This document shows positions 46,844 to 56,856 of a DNA stretch of 64,000 bases, in pieces. Numbering within the stretch: the first letter of the stretch is position 1; every line of letters begins with the position of its first letter. The notes beneath the pieces are model-generated. The model did not search any database. It was not told the DNA's origin and saw only the letters and a program-made list of their open reading frames with translations. The position numbers and the translations under genes are program-made. The stretch lies in contig NZ_AP025028.1 in NCBI RefSeq assembly GCF_003114835.2, positions 1,128,501-1,192,500 on the forward strand, given 5' to 3'. This DNA comes from Leptospira kobayashii. Its GTDB lineage: Bacteria > Spirochaetota > Leptospiria > Leptospirales > Leptospiraceae.

Positions 46844-48133
46844 TTAAGCGTTCTTTTTCGCTATATCGTAAGGAGTTTCTACTGCCCCAGTGTAGATTTG
46901 GCGAGGACGGCCAATCTTCATATTTGGGTCTTCGATCATTTCTTTCCATTGAGCAATCCAGCCCGGCAATCTTCCCATAGCAAACATAACGGTGAACATG
47001 TTTGTAGGTATTCCGAGTGCACGGTATATGATACCTGAATAAAAATCCACATTCGGATACAGCTTTCTTTCTACAAAGTATGGATCGTTGAGAGCTGCTT
47101 CTTCCAATTCTTTTGCAATGTCCAGAAGAGGATCTTTGATTCCCAATTTGTTCAGAACTTTGTCGCAAGCAACTTTGATGATTTTTGCACGAGGGTCGAA
47201 ATTTTTATAAACTCTGTGACCGAATCCGTTGAGTCGGAAAGAAGAGTTTTTGTCTTTCGCTTGCTCGACAATTTTTTTAACACTGAGTCCTGACTTTTTG
47301 ATTCCTTCCAACATCTCCAATACTTCCTGATTGGCCCCACCGTGACGTGGTCCCCAAAGAGCAAGAATACCTGCGGAAATGGCGCCGTAAAGGTTGGCAA
47401 GAGAAGATCCCACCAAACGAACAGTAGATGTAGAACAGTTTTGTTCGTGATCCGCGTGAAGAATCAAGAGTAGGTTCAATGCGGATACGATTTCAGGATC
47501 GATTACGTATTCTTCCGCAGGAACCGCAAACATCATGTTAAGGAAATTACTGGCGTAGTCCAAATTGTTCAAAGGATGAATCGTAGGCTGACCTAAGGAC
47601 TTTTTGTAAGCGAAAGCAGCAATGGTCGGGAATTTAGCAAGTAGGCGAATGATGGAAATCGCTCTATGTTCCTCATTCATCGGATCATAAGAATCCTGGT
47701 AATAAGTGGATAAACATCCCATCATACAGGACATGATCGCCATAGGGTGACCGTCTTTAGGGAATCCGTTGAACAAACGTTTGAGATCCTCATGGATCAT
47801 CGTATGCATTGTAATGGATTCATTCCAAGACTTTAGTTCTGCCGGATTAGGGAGTTTTCCGTGGATTAAAAGATAAGCTACTTCGGTGAACGTCGATTTT
47901 GCGGCAAGGTCTTCAATCGGAATTCCGCGATAACGCAAAATCCCTTGTTCTCCATCTAGGAATGTGATTGCACTTGTACAAGCACCGGTGTTCAGATAAC
48001 CGCTGTCAATCGTAACATAACCACTCAACTGGCGGAGCTTTGTGATATCGACTGCTTTTTCGTTTTCGGAACCAATGACTACGGGGAGTTCGTACTCCTT
48101 ACCATCTATTTTCAGAATTGCCTTTTCCGACAT
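46844..48133 (-). CDS. gltA: Citrate synthase
   Basis: 429 residues, typical length. The type II citrate synthase signatures are GYVTIDSGYLNTGACTSAI (split), LLILHADHEQNCSTSTVR with the catalytic histidine, GPRHGGANQEVLEML with the second histidine, and the catalytic aspartate in YKNFDPRAKII (RDPR-like region) and VDFYSGIIYRALGI. It condenses oxaloacetate and acetyl-CoA at the entry of the TCA cycle. An AGGAGA ribosome binding site precedes the ATG. Intrinsic terminator at 46800-46823. Confidence 0.97.
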   Translation of the reverse strand: MSEKAILKIDGKEYELPVVIGSENEKAVDITKLRQLSGYVTIDSGYLNTGACTSAITFLDGEQGILRYRGIPIEDLAAKSTFTEVAYLLIHGKLPNPAELKSWNESITMHTMIHEDLKRLFNGFPKDGHPMAIMSCMMGCLSTYYQDSYDPMNEEHRAISIIRLLAKFPTIAAFAYKKSLGQPTIHPLNNLDYASNFLNMMFAVPAEEYVIDPEIVSALNLLLILHADHEQNCSTSTVRLVGSSLANLYGAISAGILALWGPRHGGANQEVLEMLEGIKKSGLSVKKIVEQAKDKNSSFRLNGFGHRVYKNFDPRAKIIKVACDKVLNKLGIKDPLLDIAKELEEAALNDPYFVERKLYPNVDFYSGIIYRALGIPTNMFTVMFAMGRLPGWIAQWKEMIEDPNMKIGRPRQIYTGAVETPYDIAKKNA

Positions 48134-48199
48134 ATCTTCTCCTAATTTATCTCTTTCAATGATAAAGTAGACGAGAAAACCCCGGAGAAAAGCTATTTT

Positions 48200-50473
48200 T
48201 TACAACTTATGGTATTTTTTCAAAATGTCATATGCGTAATAATTCGACACAACGATTCTACAATAATCCCTAGATTCTTTAACAGGAAGGTCTTCTAGGA
48301 AATGGTTAAAATCCCCGTTATAAACTTGCTTTTTCCACTTACGAAGATTTCCGGGACCCCCGTTGTAGGCGATGGAAGCCCAGCGCAGCTGGTTCTCGTT
48401 TGATTTCAATAGGTAAGCCAAAAATTTTGTCCCCAAACGAATCGAGACGTTGGGAGTGTACAAAGAGTAATCTTTGACCCCCATTCTCTGAGCAAGCTCT
48501 CTTCCCGTAGCCGGCATGATCTGCATGAGACCGCGAGCATTGGATCTTGAAGTGGCTGTTTCCTTAAAAAAGGATTCCTGTCTCATAAGGGCATAAACCA
48601 TGTCTTCGGAAATCCCGTTTTCGTCGGAATAGGATTTCACCAAGTCTCTATGCGGTCTGGGGTAAATACGCATGGATACTTGAGTAGGAAGTAGAATCGG
48701 ATCATCGGGAATCATATAGCGTTTCAAAAGGGAACGCGTATAAAATGCCGTATAATACGTGTTCTTTGATTGGTCTCCGATTCCCACCAGTATTTCTTCT
48801 TTTTCCTCTTCCGATAATTTTTCTTTCAGGGAATAATGATGTACGAGAGAAAGTCCCATCGCATCTTCACCGACTTTGAAATAATCGGAGGCAAGTAACA
48901 AAGTACGGTTTCCTTGGATGCGGCTACTTGCGTTGGAAAGTTTGACTCCCAATTCGTAAGAACCTTTCGGATAGGCGAACCCCAGGTTTTTACCGATGAG
49001 GCTTGCCGATTCTTCAGGGATTCCCGCCGTATGGGAAAGATATTCATATAGGCTGTCTTTGCTATAAACAGGATTGTCCGGCTTGGATTCTTTTTGGATC
49101 TGAGTGATAAACTCTTCCCGAATGACTCTGGTATAATAAGATCCGGGGCAAAGTAGGTAGTATCTTTTCAGTTCCTTTTGTAATCTTTCCGTTTCCCCTT
49201 TGGATTGCAATGCTCTCAGATACCAATAAACTAACCTTCCTTTGACGGGAAGATTCGGAATTTCGGACAGTGCCTTTTCAAACTGGGAAATTGGAGCGTA
49301 GGAAATACTTCCGTTGTTTCTCATCACAAGGGAATCGAGTAGTCTGTCCTGATAAAAAAGATTGAACGGATACTTTCCCAAGTAATGAACCAAATTTTCA
49401 AAATACAAATCTTTTTCGCCTAATCTATCGTAGGAGGCGGCAAGGATTCGGTAGGTTCCGGGATCTTTTCCCCCGAAACTTTTTACCAGGTCGATTGCCT
49501 TATGGAATTTGTTCTGTGCATATAAAATATCTCCCAATACACCGATCCATCCCGGATCAATTTCGGTGAAATTTTTATTGGCCCGGAGAACCCGATACAA
49601 TTCGTCCGTTCGATCCAGTTTCGTTAGTTGGAGAGTGAGATGTTTGAATCCTTGGTAAAATTGGAGCCTTGAGGAAAACATTTCCGGCCTTGATTTGAAA
49701 ATTGCTTCTTTGTCAGCGGTGTTGATCGCAGGGAAAAACAAAGTCAGCTCGGATACGGGAAGTTGGTGGATACTGGAATTGCCCTTCCATTTTCCCCAAT
49801 CGGCAGCTATGTACTGAACCGTGTATTCCTGTATGGTATCTCTTTGCAGGCAAACGGTCCATTCTTCGATCGCTCCTTTTTCGTCACCTAGCATTAGTTT
49901 TGCTTTCCCGAGTCTGTATTGGGAATCGGGAGTGAGGAGATAATACTTTACCGAATCGGACAAGGATTGACTTCTTTCCAAAATATCTTTCCATCTGTTT
50001 TCGATGGCAAGAAGTCTTATCAATTCATCGAATGCTTTTCTGCAAATGGGATCTTCTTCCCAGCTCAGTCTTGATAAAAATAAGATTTTTTCTTCCGTAT
50101 TCAGATAATTTCTCTGAGAGATCTCCGTATACAGTTTCCAATAAGTCAGCCGAAAGAGAGTTGTTTGGAACGGCATGGTCTGAGTGAGAATTTTTTTCAC
50201 TTCTTCGGGAGAAGTTTCGCTGACGAACACTCCTCTCACGAGAGAGATCAGATAACGGAACCTGGTTTCCTTATTCCCGTTAGGTGATTTTTCGTGAAAT
50301 TCGATCAGACTGTACACTTCGCTTTCCCGGGAAGGGGAAGTTTTCTGAAAATGTGACTCGATTTTATCCCATTGGTGGGATTTTACCCAATAATAAATGT
50401 CATCTTGTGCAGATAGGGAAGGGATGGCCAAATAAACCAAAAGAATTCTACTTGCTACCCAAAAAAACCTCAT
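48200..50473 (-). CDS. Soluble lytic murein transglycosylase (Slt70-like)
   Basis: 757 residues. A signal peptide (MRFFWVASRILLVYLAIPSLSA) is followed by a long superhelical region (about residues 30-590) as in Slt70, and a C-terminal SLT domain with the catalytic glutamate in ALMRQESFF, then ARGLMQIMPATGRELA and AYNGGPGNLRKW. It cleaves peptidoglycan glycan strands in the periplasm. It is divergent from the hypothetical TPR-like gene at 50522 and upstream of gltA by 66 bp. Confidence 0.92.
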   Translation of the reverse strand: MRFFWVASRILLVYLAIPSLSAQDDIYYWVKSHQWDKIESHFQKTSPSRESEVYSLIEFHEKSPNGNKETRFRYLISLVRGVFVSETSPEEVKKILTQTMPFQTTLFRLTYWKLYTEISQRNYLNTEEKILFLSRLSWEEDPICRKAFDELIRLLAIENRWKDILERSQSLSDSVKYYLLTPDSQYRLGKAKLMLGDEKGAIEEWTVCLQRDTIQEYTVQYIAADWGKWKGNSSIHQLPVSELTLFFPAINTADKEAIFKSRPEMFSSRLQFYQGFKHLTLQLTKLDRTDELYRVLRANKNFTEIDPGWIGVLGDILYAQNKFHKAIDLVKSFGGKDPGTYRILAASYDRLGEKDLYFENLVHYLGKYPFNLFYQDRLLDSLVMRNNGSISYAPISQFEKALSEIPNLPVKGRLVYWYLRALQSKGETERLQKELKRYYLLCPGSYYTRVIREEFITQIQKESKPDNPVYSKDSLYEYLSHTAGIPEESASLIGKNLGFAYPKGSYELGVKLSNASSRIQGNRTLLLASDYFKVGEDAMGLSLVHHYSLKEKLSEEEKEEILVGIGDQSKNTYYTAFYTRSLLKRYMIPDDPILLPTQVSMRIYPRPHRDLVKSYSDENGISEDMVYALMRQESFFKETATSRSNARGLMQIMPATGRELAQRMGVKDYSLYTPNVSIRLGTKFLAYLLKSNENQLRWASIAYNGGPGNLRKWKKQVYNGDFNHFLEDLPVKESRDYCRIVVSNYYAYDILKKYHKL

Positions 50474-50521
50474 GCATACTTCCTATAATTACGAATTTTA
50501 GAGGGAAAGGGCACCCTCCTT

Positions 50522-51778
50522 ATGAGCCGAAACATCGAAACACAATTACCTTGGCCTGAAATCCGACTTCATTTTACAAAGCAGACGGAAGAAAAACCAT
50601 CCTCTTCCACGGAAACAAACGAGCCGACAGCCGTTTCCACCCTTGCTCCGGTTCCATTGGATGCCTTCTGGAAGAGTTTACGCTCTTCTTTCCAAGGTAA
50701 ATACAATCGTTATATTAACTACATACAATATTTATCGACCGATTTTTCGGGAGGTTTTAAAGTTTGTTCCTTTCTGACTCAAAATCGTACAGAGAATACA
50801 TTTCACTTCCCGTTTTCTCCTCCAGGCCCTCCGATTTCTCTGGAAATGCGAAATATGATCTGGCTCGTTTGCAAAAGAAAAGAGTGGGAGGAAGTGGAAA
50901 GGGAAGATTGGGAACTACTTGGGATTAGTTTTCTTTTGACAGGAGACATTACCGATTTCAAAGCCTGGGTGGAAATGACCAAAAAGGAATTCGGGCTGTC
51001 TGAAGATTGTAAACGTTTTTTGACTCTTCTCGGTTGGGAAGAACACGAACCCGAAGAAGACGATTCCATTTTACAATCACTGATTTGGTATTCCCGGGGC
51101 AATTACGAATCGGTTAATTACAAGCTGATCGCAAATTCGGTTTTAAAAGAAGGATATTGGCAACTATCAGGTGTTTTGCTGGATTCGATAGCGAAACTTG
51201 CCTGGAAGGGAGAGGATACTCTCAAATTTCTTCAGTTTTTATCCGGGTTTTATCCGGAGTGGAAGGATTGGGAAAAAACAAAATTCAAATCAATCGTTCT
51301 CGGAAAAGTCCCCGCATTCGTTTTGGTTCGTTATGCGAAGAAATTACTTTCGAAAAACGAATTTTCTTTTTATTTGGATGATATAAAGAAAATATTTCGG
51401 GGAGACTGGGAAGAGGAAGAAATCGAATTCGGATACAATGTCGGTTTTCCTTTCGATCCGTTTCTCGTAACTCTTCTTCGTTTTGATAAAGAAGGGGACC
51501 GTTTTGAAAAAGCGATTCAAACGGAAATTTCCCAATTTCCTTATTCATATTTTTCCAATTTGCAAGTGGCACTCATCCGGTATCGAAAAGGAGATTTTGA
51601 TTCCTTTTTGGATTTTTACGAGAAAGGGGGACGACTTCGTTTTTTACCCATTCCTCTTTATTTATATGCCAGAGCCTTACAGAGAAAAGGGGAAATCGAA
51701 CTTGCAGGTTCCATTCTTTCCACATTGGAAGAAATGGGAAAAACCCCCGTATTTCCTGATGAAATGAGTGATATCTAA
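50522..51778 (+). CDS. Helical-repeat protein of unknown function
   Basis: 418 residues, no signal peptide. The body is helical, with tetratricopeptide-like segments toward the C-terminus (FSNLQVALIRYRKGDFDSFL, then YARALQRKGEIELAGSILS). It is rich in tryptophan and phenylalanine. No family is certain. It is the first gene of a plus-strand unit leading to bactofilin, and its stop codon TAA is immediately followed by the next ATG. It probably has a cytoplasmic structural or scaffold role. Confidence 0.6.
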   Translation: MSRNIETQLPWPEIRLHFTKQTEEKPSSSTETNEPTAVSTLAPVPLDAFWKSLRSSFQGKYNRYINYIQYLSTDFSGGFKVCSFLTQNRTENTFHFPFSPPGPPISLEMRNMIWLVCKRKEWEEVEREDWELLGISFLLTGDITDFKAWVEMTKKEFGLSEDCKRFLTLLGWEEHEPEEDDSILQSLIWYSRGNYESVNYKLIANSVLKEGYWQLSGVLLDSIAKLAWKGEDTLKFLQFLSGFYPEWKDWEKTKFKSIVLGKVPAFVLVRYAKKLLSKNEFSFYLDDIKKIFRGDWEEEEIEFGYNVGFPFDPFLVTLLRFDKEGDRFEKAIQTEISQFPYSYFSNLQVALIRYRKGDFDSFLDFYEKGGRLRFLPIPLYLYARALQRKGEIELAGSILSTLEEMGKTPVFPDEMSDI

Positions 51779-52549
51779 ATGCCGTTAACGCAAGAACAGA
51801 TATTAGAGCTTACCAAATTGCAGAAGATGTTGCGCCATTTGGAAAAGATCGAAAGAAATGCAAAAAATGACACCCAAAAAGAAAGAGTGGCATTTGATAT
51901 AGAAAGGTATCGCCGAAGAGTTCAGGAAGTGTCTCCCGAGGGAGTTCCTGAAAACCTGGATCAGGCGATGCAGAACGTAAAAGCGCGCGCTGAAAATCCT
52001 GGAACCAAACACAAAGTCATCTCACAATACCCGGTCATGAAAATTACACCTAATGCGAATGATACGGAGATCAATCAGATCGGCACTCTGGTAAATATAA
52101 TGGATTTGGAATACATTCCGGTTGTAGGAGATGCGCATATCAAGTTTGATTATTCTCATGCTACGGAAAGGGATTCCGTTTTGAAATATATGGAAAATCT
52201 TCGCAGAAATATGAAGATTCTGATCGAAACCATCGAAGAATACGCCGCAGCCGACAAACAGGAGTTTCGCGAACAGCTTTCCCGTATGAAAAACAAACAG
52301 TCCAGGATCTTTATCGCGGAATCCTACGAGACCTTTGTGAAATTCCAGGAATTCCTTCATTCTGTAAATGATGAAATCAAAGAAGGGAATAATGTGATTA
52401 TGAACATGGAGGAACCGATTAAATTCAACCCCAGGTTTGAAAAAGCGACCATGTTGGAAGGGCGTTCCATTATGGAGGCACTTCGGGAATTCCAACAATT
52501 TGTGGATGAATCCGTAGATTTGATCAAACTCCCGTCTTTTAGAAGCTAA
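51779..52549 (+). CDS. Conserved-looking helical protein of unknown function
   Basis: 256 residues, entirely cytoplasmic and helical. The N-terminal 70 residues form a probable coiled coil (TKLQKMLRHLEKIERNAKN). The rest has no recognised motif. The start codon directly follows the stop of the preceding gene, and bactofilin begins 70 bp downstream, so the three are probably co-transcribed. I cannot assign a function; a role in cell-shape organisation is a guess from context. Confidence 0.6.
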   Translation: MPLTQEQILELTKLQKMLRHLEKIERNAKNDTQKERVAFDIERYRRRVQEVSPEGVPENLDQAMQNVKARAENPGTKHKVISQYPVMKITPNANDTEINQIGTLVNIMDLEYIPVVGDAHIKFDYSHATERDSVLKYMENLRRNMKILIETIEEYAAADKQEFREQLSRMKNKQSRIFIAESYETFVKFQEFLHSVNDEIKEGNNVIMNMEEPIKFNPRFEKATMLEGRSIMEALREFQQFVDESVDLIKLPSFRS

Positions 52550-52619
52550 AAAAACCTTTTCTTCCGGGGCATCTTCTCCCAAACTGGGAAAAACTCAAAC
52601 TTTAGGGACCATAAGAAGC

Positions 52620-53060
52620 ATGGCTTTAGTGAAAAACCAAACAGAAGTAACCAACTCAACAATCGGAGAAAACTCCTACTTCAATGGTAAATTCTTTATC
52701 AACGGTTCCCTCAAAATCGATGGAAAATTTGAAGGTAAATCGCTCCAAGCGGAACACCTTTACATCGGTGTTACGGGCAAGGTGAAAACAAACATCACTG
52801 CGGCAAGCGTGATAGTAGAAGGTATCGTTGTTGGAAATGTGACAGCTAGAAACAGGGTGATGCTTTTACCTACTTCTAAAATCTTAGGAGATATCAAAAC
52901 TCCCGAGCTTATCATCCAAAACGGGGTGATCCTAGAAGGCCGTTGTATGATTTCCAATGATCTCAAACACAGTGCCAAGGATTTGATCGAACTTGAGTAT
53001 TCCAAAGACTCACTGAGCGTAGAAAAAATCTTCGGGAAACAACCTAACACAAAAGAATAG
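52620..53060 (+). CDS. Bactofilin
   Basis: 146 residues with one bactofilin domain (about residues 15-115), a right-handed beta-helix with repeating glycine-valine turns: NGSLKIDGKFEGKSL, GKVKTNITAASVIVEGIVVGN, then LGDIKTPELIIQNGVILEG. Bactofilins form stable non-nucleotide filaments that help set cell shape; in Leptospira one influences helical form. The tail is short and acidic-basic. The pdxA start follows immediately after the stop codon. Confidence 0.92.
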   Translation: MALVKNQTEVTNSTIGENSYFNGKFFINGSLKIDGKFEGKSLQAEHLYIGVTGKVKTNITAASVIVEGIVVGNVTARNRVMLLPTSKILGDIKTPELIIQNGVILEGRCMISNDLKHSAKDLIELEYSKDSLSVEKIFGKQPNTKE

Positions 53061-54002
53061 TTGAAGACGATTCTTCTCTCCGAAGGAGACCCCGCTAGTA
53101 TCAATTACGAGTTACTTGCGGGTAGCCTTCCTACACTTCGTTCTCTTTCCAAAACAAATCGAATCATTCTTGTTCGTGGGAATCATAAGCTTGTAGCAAA
53201 AGGTTTTTCAGAAGTGGAAGACCTTCCCAAAACAAACGGGCTTTTTTCCCTTAGAAAAGCCTATCTCACTGAGGAAGAAATTCCAAAAATCAAACTGGGA
53301 AAACCAAGTGAGGCTTCGGGGCGCACCGCTTTCCAGGCACTTCTTACCGCCATCCAAATCCAAAAACAGATCAAGAACGCTTCTCTTGTCACTTTGCCTT
53401 TGAGCAAAGAATGGGTCATTCGAGCGGGCATTTCCGGTTTTCGGGGTCATACCGAAACTTTGGCAGAAGAATACAATACTCCCACATTTATGATGATGAC
53501 CGGGAAAAATTTAAAAGTGATACCTCTCACCACTCATGTTCCTATCTCGGGAGTTGCAGAAGAACTTACCCATGTTAATTGGTCTGAGCTGATCCTTGCT
53601 ATCAAATCCACCAAACTTTTGAAGAGACCTAAAATCTGTCTTCTCGGACTCAATCCTCATTCCGGAGAAGGTGGGAAAATAGGAAGAGAAGAATTGGATA
53701 TTTTGATTCCTAAAATGGAACTTTTCCGTTCTGCCAATCTTAGAATCGAAGGTCCGATTCCCGGAGACTCGGCGTTTTTACCCGAATTCCAAAAAAAATT
53801 CGATCTATTCTTGGCCTGTTATCATGACCAAGGCCTTATACCTTTCAAAATGCAAGAAGGAAAGGAAGGTGTAAATGTGACTTTAGGATTGAAATTTTTA
53901 CGGGTTAGCCCCGATCATGGAACAGCCTTTGCGATCGCAGGCAAAGGCAAAGCGGATCCTACGGGTCTTATTTCCTGTTTGAAATTAGTAACAAAAGCAT
54001 AA
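53061..54002 (+). CDS. pdxA: 4-hydroxythreonine-4-phosphate dehydrogenase
   Basis: 313 residues. GLNPHSGEGGKIGREE carries metal-binding residues, and GPIPGDSAF, YHDQGLIPFKM and SPDHGTAFAIAGKGKADP complete the family signature. It catalyses an NAD-dependent step in pyridoxal-phosphate synthesis. The TTG start at 53061 directly abuts the bactofilin stop and has no separate ribosome binding site, so translation is probably coupled. Confidence 0.93.
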   Translation: MKTILLSEGDPASINYELLAGSLPTLRSLSKTNRIILVRGNHKLVAKGFSEVEDLPKTNGLFSLRKAYLTEEEIPKIKLGKPSEASGRTAFQALLTAIQIQKQIKNASLVTLPLSKEWVIRAGISGFRGHTETLAEEYNTPTFMMMTGKNLKVIPLTTHVPISGVAEELTHVNWSELILAIKSTKLLKRPKICLLGLNPHSGEGGKIGREELDILIPKMELFRSANLRIEGPIPGDSAFLPEFQKKFDLFLACYHDQGLIPFKMQEGKEGVNVTLGLKFLRVSPDHGTAFAIAGKGKADPTGLISCLKLVTKA

Positions 54003-54004
54003 TC

Positions 54005-54427
54005 ATGAGTTTACTCGACCAATTAGCATTTCCAATTTTATTTATATGGTTCATCGGACTACTTCTCAGTCTGTTTCGTAAAGATTTGGAAACTCATTGG
54101 AAGTTCTTTTTCTTTCTGGTGTTTTGTTTTTATATGGTTCAGTTTTTTCCCGAGTTTTGGGCGGGAGTGGCGCGTTGGAAGGAAAGTCCGAAGCGAGAAC
54201 TTTTGTCCTGGCTTGGAAGTATGGGACAGGCAATTTATGTATTTCTTTTTTTGTTATGGCCGCTTGTGTTGATACGAATCTACTATTCAGCCTCGAACAA
54301 TTTAAGTAAAACATTGATACCCGTTCTTTCGTATGGAACCGTTGTGTATTGGGCTCTGTTCTTTATGTGGACTTATTACACCAAAGAATGGTACAAATTT
54401 ATTGAAGATTATATTATGAGTAAGTAA
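54005..54427 (+). CDS. Small integral membrane protein of unknown function
   Basis: 140 residues with about four hydrophobic segments (near 8-24, 32-50, 70-90 and 98-122). No family can be named. It starts two bases after pdxA stops and ends 17 bp before the aminotransferase gene, so it belongs to the same operon. Confidence 0.6.
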   Translation: MSLLDQLAFPILFIWFIGLLLSLFRKDLETHWKFFFFLVFCFYMVQFFPEFWAGVARWKESPKRELLSWLGSMGQAIYVFLFLLWPLVLIRIYYSASNNLSKTLIPVLSYGTVVYWALFFMWTYYTKEWYKFIEDYIMSK

Positions 54428-54444
54428 TAAAAACAGGAAAAGTT

Positions 54445-55563
54445 ATGGCAGTCCCCTTTATCGATATCAAAAGATTTGAGCCTGGTTTTTTAGACCAGTG
54501 GAATGAAAAAGTAAAAACCATGTCTGCAAATGCGCAGTTCATCGGCGGCGCGGAAGTATCCGAACTGGAAAGCGGTTTATCGCAAACGACAAGTGCAAAA
54601 TACACCGTTGCATGTGCAAACGGAACGGATGCGTTGCAGATCGCCTTACGTGCAGTAGGTGTAAAGCGAGGCGACAAAGTGATATTGCCTGATTCCACTT
54701 TTTGGGCGACTTTCGAATCTGTTGTCAATGTGGGAGCTGATCCTTATACCGTTGATACCAATTCAGGTGATTTGCAAATGGACTTCGATACTTTCAAAGA
54801 AGCACTGGACACAGTGAAGCCTAAGGCTGCCATGATAGTTCATCTTTACGGTTGGGGAACTTCCCGTATCGAAGAATATCGTAAACTTTGCAAAGAAAGA
54901 AATGTTCCGCTGATTGAAGACGGTGCGCAATGTTTCGGAGTCTTATACAATAACGAATCCATTTATAAAGATGCCTTGATTTCCACGACTTCGTTTTACC
55001 CTGCAAAGGTGTTAGGTGCTGCCGGAGACGGAGGAGCTATTTTTACAAATAGCGAAGAACTTTCCGTGATCGCGCGAAGACTTGCCAACCATGGCCGCAC
55101 TTCTCATTACGAACACGGAGATATCGGTTGGAATTCCAGATTGGATTCTTTGCAAGCTGCATTTCTCAATCTATCTTTGAAACATTTGGGCAAAAGAATA
55201 GAGTCCCGTAAACAAGCTGCGGAATTTTATTACAAAACTTTACCGGGCCTTGGGATTGAACCGATCCATCCTCCGAAAGGATATACGGAAAACGGTTATT
55301 GCAATGTAACCCTTGTTTCTCCGGAAGAAAGGCCGAAGATCGAAGCTGTTTTAAAAGAAAAAGGAATCGGTTTCGGAAATATTTATCCTGGTGCGATGTC
55401 CGATCAACCTGGCGCCAAACCGCATTTGATCCAAAGATTCGGGAAAGACCAAAATGCTAGACGGATCTCCGCTTCCGTTCTAAACTTTCCATTATTCGCA
55501 TATATGACTGATGCTGAAAAAGATGAAGTCATTTCCGCGATCAAAGAATATAAAAAACGGTAA
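54445..55563 (+). CDS. DegT/DnrJ/EryC1/StrS family sugar aminotransferase
   Basis: 372 residues. [11 protein letters not shown] at the start, [23 protein letters not shown] and the pyridoxal-phosphate lysine in [17 protein letters not shown] are the family signatures. It transfers an amino group to a keto-sugar nucleotide, a precursor of amino sugars in surface glycans. The nucleotide sugar is unknown. It is followed by an exported protein gene after 2 bp. Confidence 0.93.
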   Translation: MAVPFIDIKRFEPGFLDQWNEKVKTMSANAQFIGGAEVSELESGLSQTTSAKYTVACANGTDALQIALRAVGVKRGDKVILPDSTFWATFESVVNVGADPYTVDTNSGDLQMDFDTFKEALDTVKPKAAMIVHLYGWGTSRIEEYRKLCKERNVPLIEDGAQCFGVLYNNESIYKDALISTTSFYPAKVLGAAGDGGAIFTNSEELSVIARRLANHGRTSHYEHGDIGWNSRLDSLQAAFLNLSLKHLGKRIESRKQAAEFYYKTLPGLGIEPIHPPKGYTENGYCNVTLVSPEERPKIEAVLKEKGIGFGNIYPGAMSDQPGAKPHLIQRFGKDQNARRISASVLNFPLFAYMTDAEKDEVISAIKEYKKR

Positions 55564-55565
55564 AC

Positions 55566-56303
55566 ATGGAAAAATTTCGAATCGGTGTATTTCTATTTCT
55601 TCTTTTGGTATTGGCAGTGTTGACATTTAGCCTTTCCAAAAGTTGGAAAATCTATGAGTCGGGTTACGAAGTGACCGTTGATCCGATTGAAGACAAAGAC
55701 ACCGATCCGGAACCAACCGATGAATTTGATTTGGAAAATGGAAATGGGAAAGTATTCTGGAAACAGTTTTACATTTATCCTGTAGGGCTTGTAACGGAGT
55801 CCGGCGGTTACGGCCCTGACGGAACGATGGCTCATGCGCGTAACCTATATTCGGTGAATTTAAAGACCGGTGCTGTGAAAAAGTTTTTTCCACGCAATGT
55901 ATACGTATGGGATTATTTTTTGGGAGAGTTTTCCAAACAAATCATTTCGAACAATATTGATGAACCTAAATTGGATTCGCTCAGCCTGGACAAAAGACTT
56001 CTTGTCTTTGCCGCAACGGAAGACACAAACAAAGACGGAGTTTTGAATCATAAGGATGCAAAAAGACTGTATCTTTATGATCCCGATAAAGAAGAGTTAA
56101 ACGATATACTGCCTCAAGGTTATGTATTCAGAAAATTGATTTACAATACCGCGAAAAATACAATTTCTTCCATCATTAAAAAAATCCCACCCGTTGCGTC
56201 TGAAAAGGCAAAAGGAAAAAAGCCTGAGCCGGAAATTCCTCAGGAAATTTTTTCTTATGATGTGATTACTGCAAAAGGTGTTTTAGCAAAACAGTTTGAA
56301 TAG
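55566..56303 (+). CDS. Membrane-anchored protein with an EF-hand-like loop
   Basis: 245 residues. An N-terminal signal-anchor (about residues 6-26) precedes an acidic linker and a beta-rich domain. DTNKDGVLNHKDAKRLYLYD has the D-x-N-x-D-G pattern of a calcium-binding EF-hand or dockerin loop. It is probably periplasmic and anchored to the inner membrane. No family is certain. It is last in the bactofilin/pdxA/DegT unit. Confidence 0.6.
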   Translation: MEKFRIGVFLFLLLVLAVLTFSLSKSWKIYESGYEVTVDPIEDKDTDPEPTDEFDLENGNGKVFWKQFYIYPVGLVTESGGYGPDGTMAHARNLYSVNLKTGAVKKFFPRNVYVWDYFLGEFSKQIISNNIDEPKLDSLSLDKRLLVFAATEDTNKDGVLNHKDAKRLYLYDPDKEELNDILPQGYVFRKLIYNTAKNTISSIIKKIPPVASEKAKGKKPEPEIPQEIFSYDVITAKGVLAKQFE

Positions 56304-56347
56304 CATAAGGCACCATTCGCAGTCTATACTACTTGGCAATATAGTTA

Positions 56348-56824
56348 CTACTGAATCGGAATCCAAATTTCTTCTTCGGAATTCGGATCGTTTGTTTTGT
56401 ATTTATCACCTAAAATTTCGAAATGCGGTCTATGATCCAAGCGGAAGCCCGACTTAGGCAACCAATCGGAAAAGACATATCGAAAGAATTCGTTAGCCTC
56501 TGCCGAAGAACCTTTATATGAAAATACCGCATATTTGCCTTCCGGTATGGTGAGCGTAACCATGTCGGTTGGAATGATCTCAAAATCAAAAACCTCAACA
56601 GCCGCCCATTTACAAAAATTAAGATGCGGATCAAAGTTTCCCTTCGCAAATGAGGGATCGTAGATTTGTAAGGAGAAAAGATCTTTGCCGACTCTGTTTC
56701 CTATTTCAGAATATCTCGGCATAAAGTTTTTCCACAACTCACCGGTTTTATTTTCTGCAAAGGACATTTCCGTCTTGAGACCGACTAATTTTTTTTCTTT
56801 TAAAAGTTTGATTTCAGGTAACAT
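56348..56824 (-). CDS. GyrI-like / AraC effector-binding domain protein
   Basis: 158 residues from ATG 56824. A frame reaching 56914 would add 30 residues translated from the dispersed repeat, so it is rejected. The domain shows AVEVFDFEIIPTDMVTLTIPEGKYAVFSYKG and FSDWLPKSGFRLDHRPHFEILG, each in short pieces typical of GyrI-like small-molecule-binding domains. It lacks a DNA-binding part. It may bind a small hydrophobic ligand. The OYE gene lies upstream beyond repeat copy E. Confidence 0.85.
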   Translation of the reverse strand: MLPEIKLLKEKKLVGLKTEMSFAENKTGELWKNFMPRYSEIGNRVGKDLFSLQIYDPSFAKGNFDPHLNFCKWAAVEVFDFEIIPTDMVTLTIPEGKYAVFSYKGSSAEANEFFRYVFSDWLPKSGFRLDHRPHFEILGDKYKTNDPNSEEEIWIPIQ

Positions 56825-56856
56825 TTGAATTTTAAGTAAAGGTTGTATTTTGGTAT

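Noticed and set aside
46805..47168. 121-residue N-terminal extension of the DISM-SpoIIE phosphatase frame
   Set aside because: It is translated from inside gltA in another frame, has low-complexity residues unlike any domain, and precedes the clear signal sequence.
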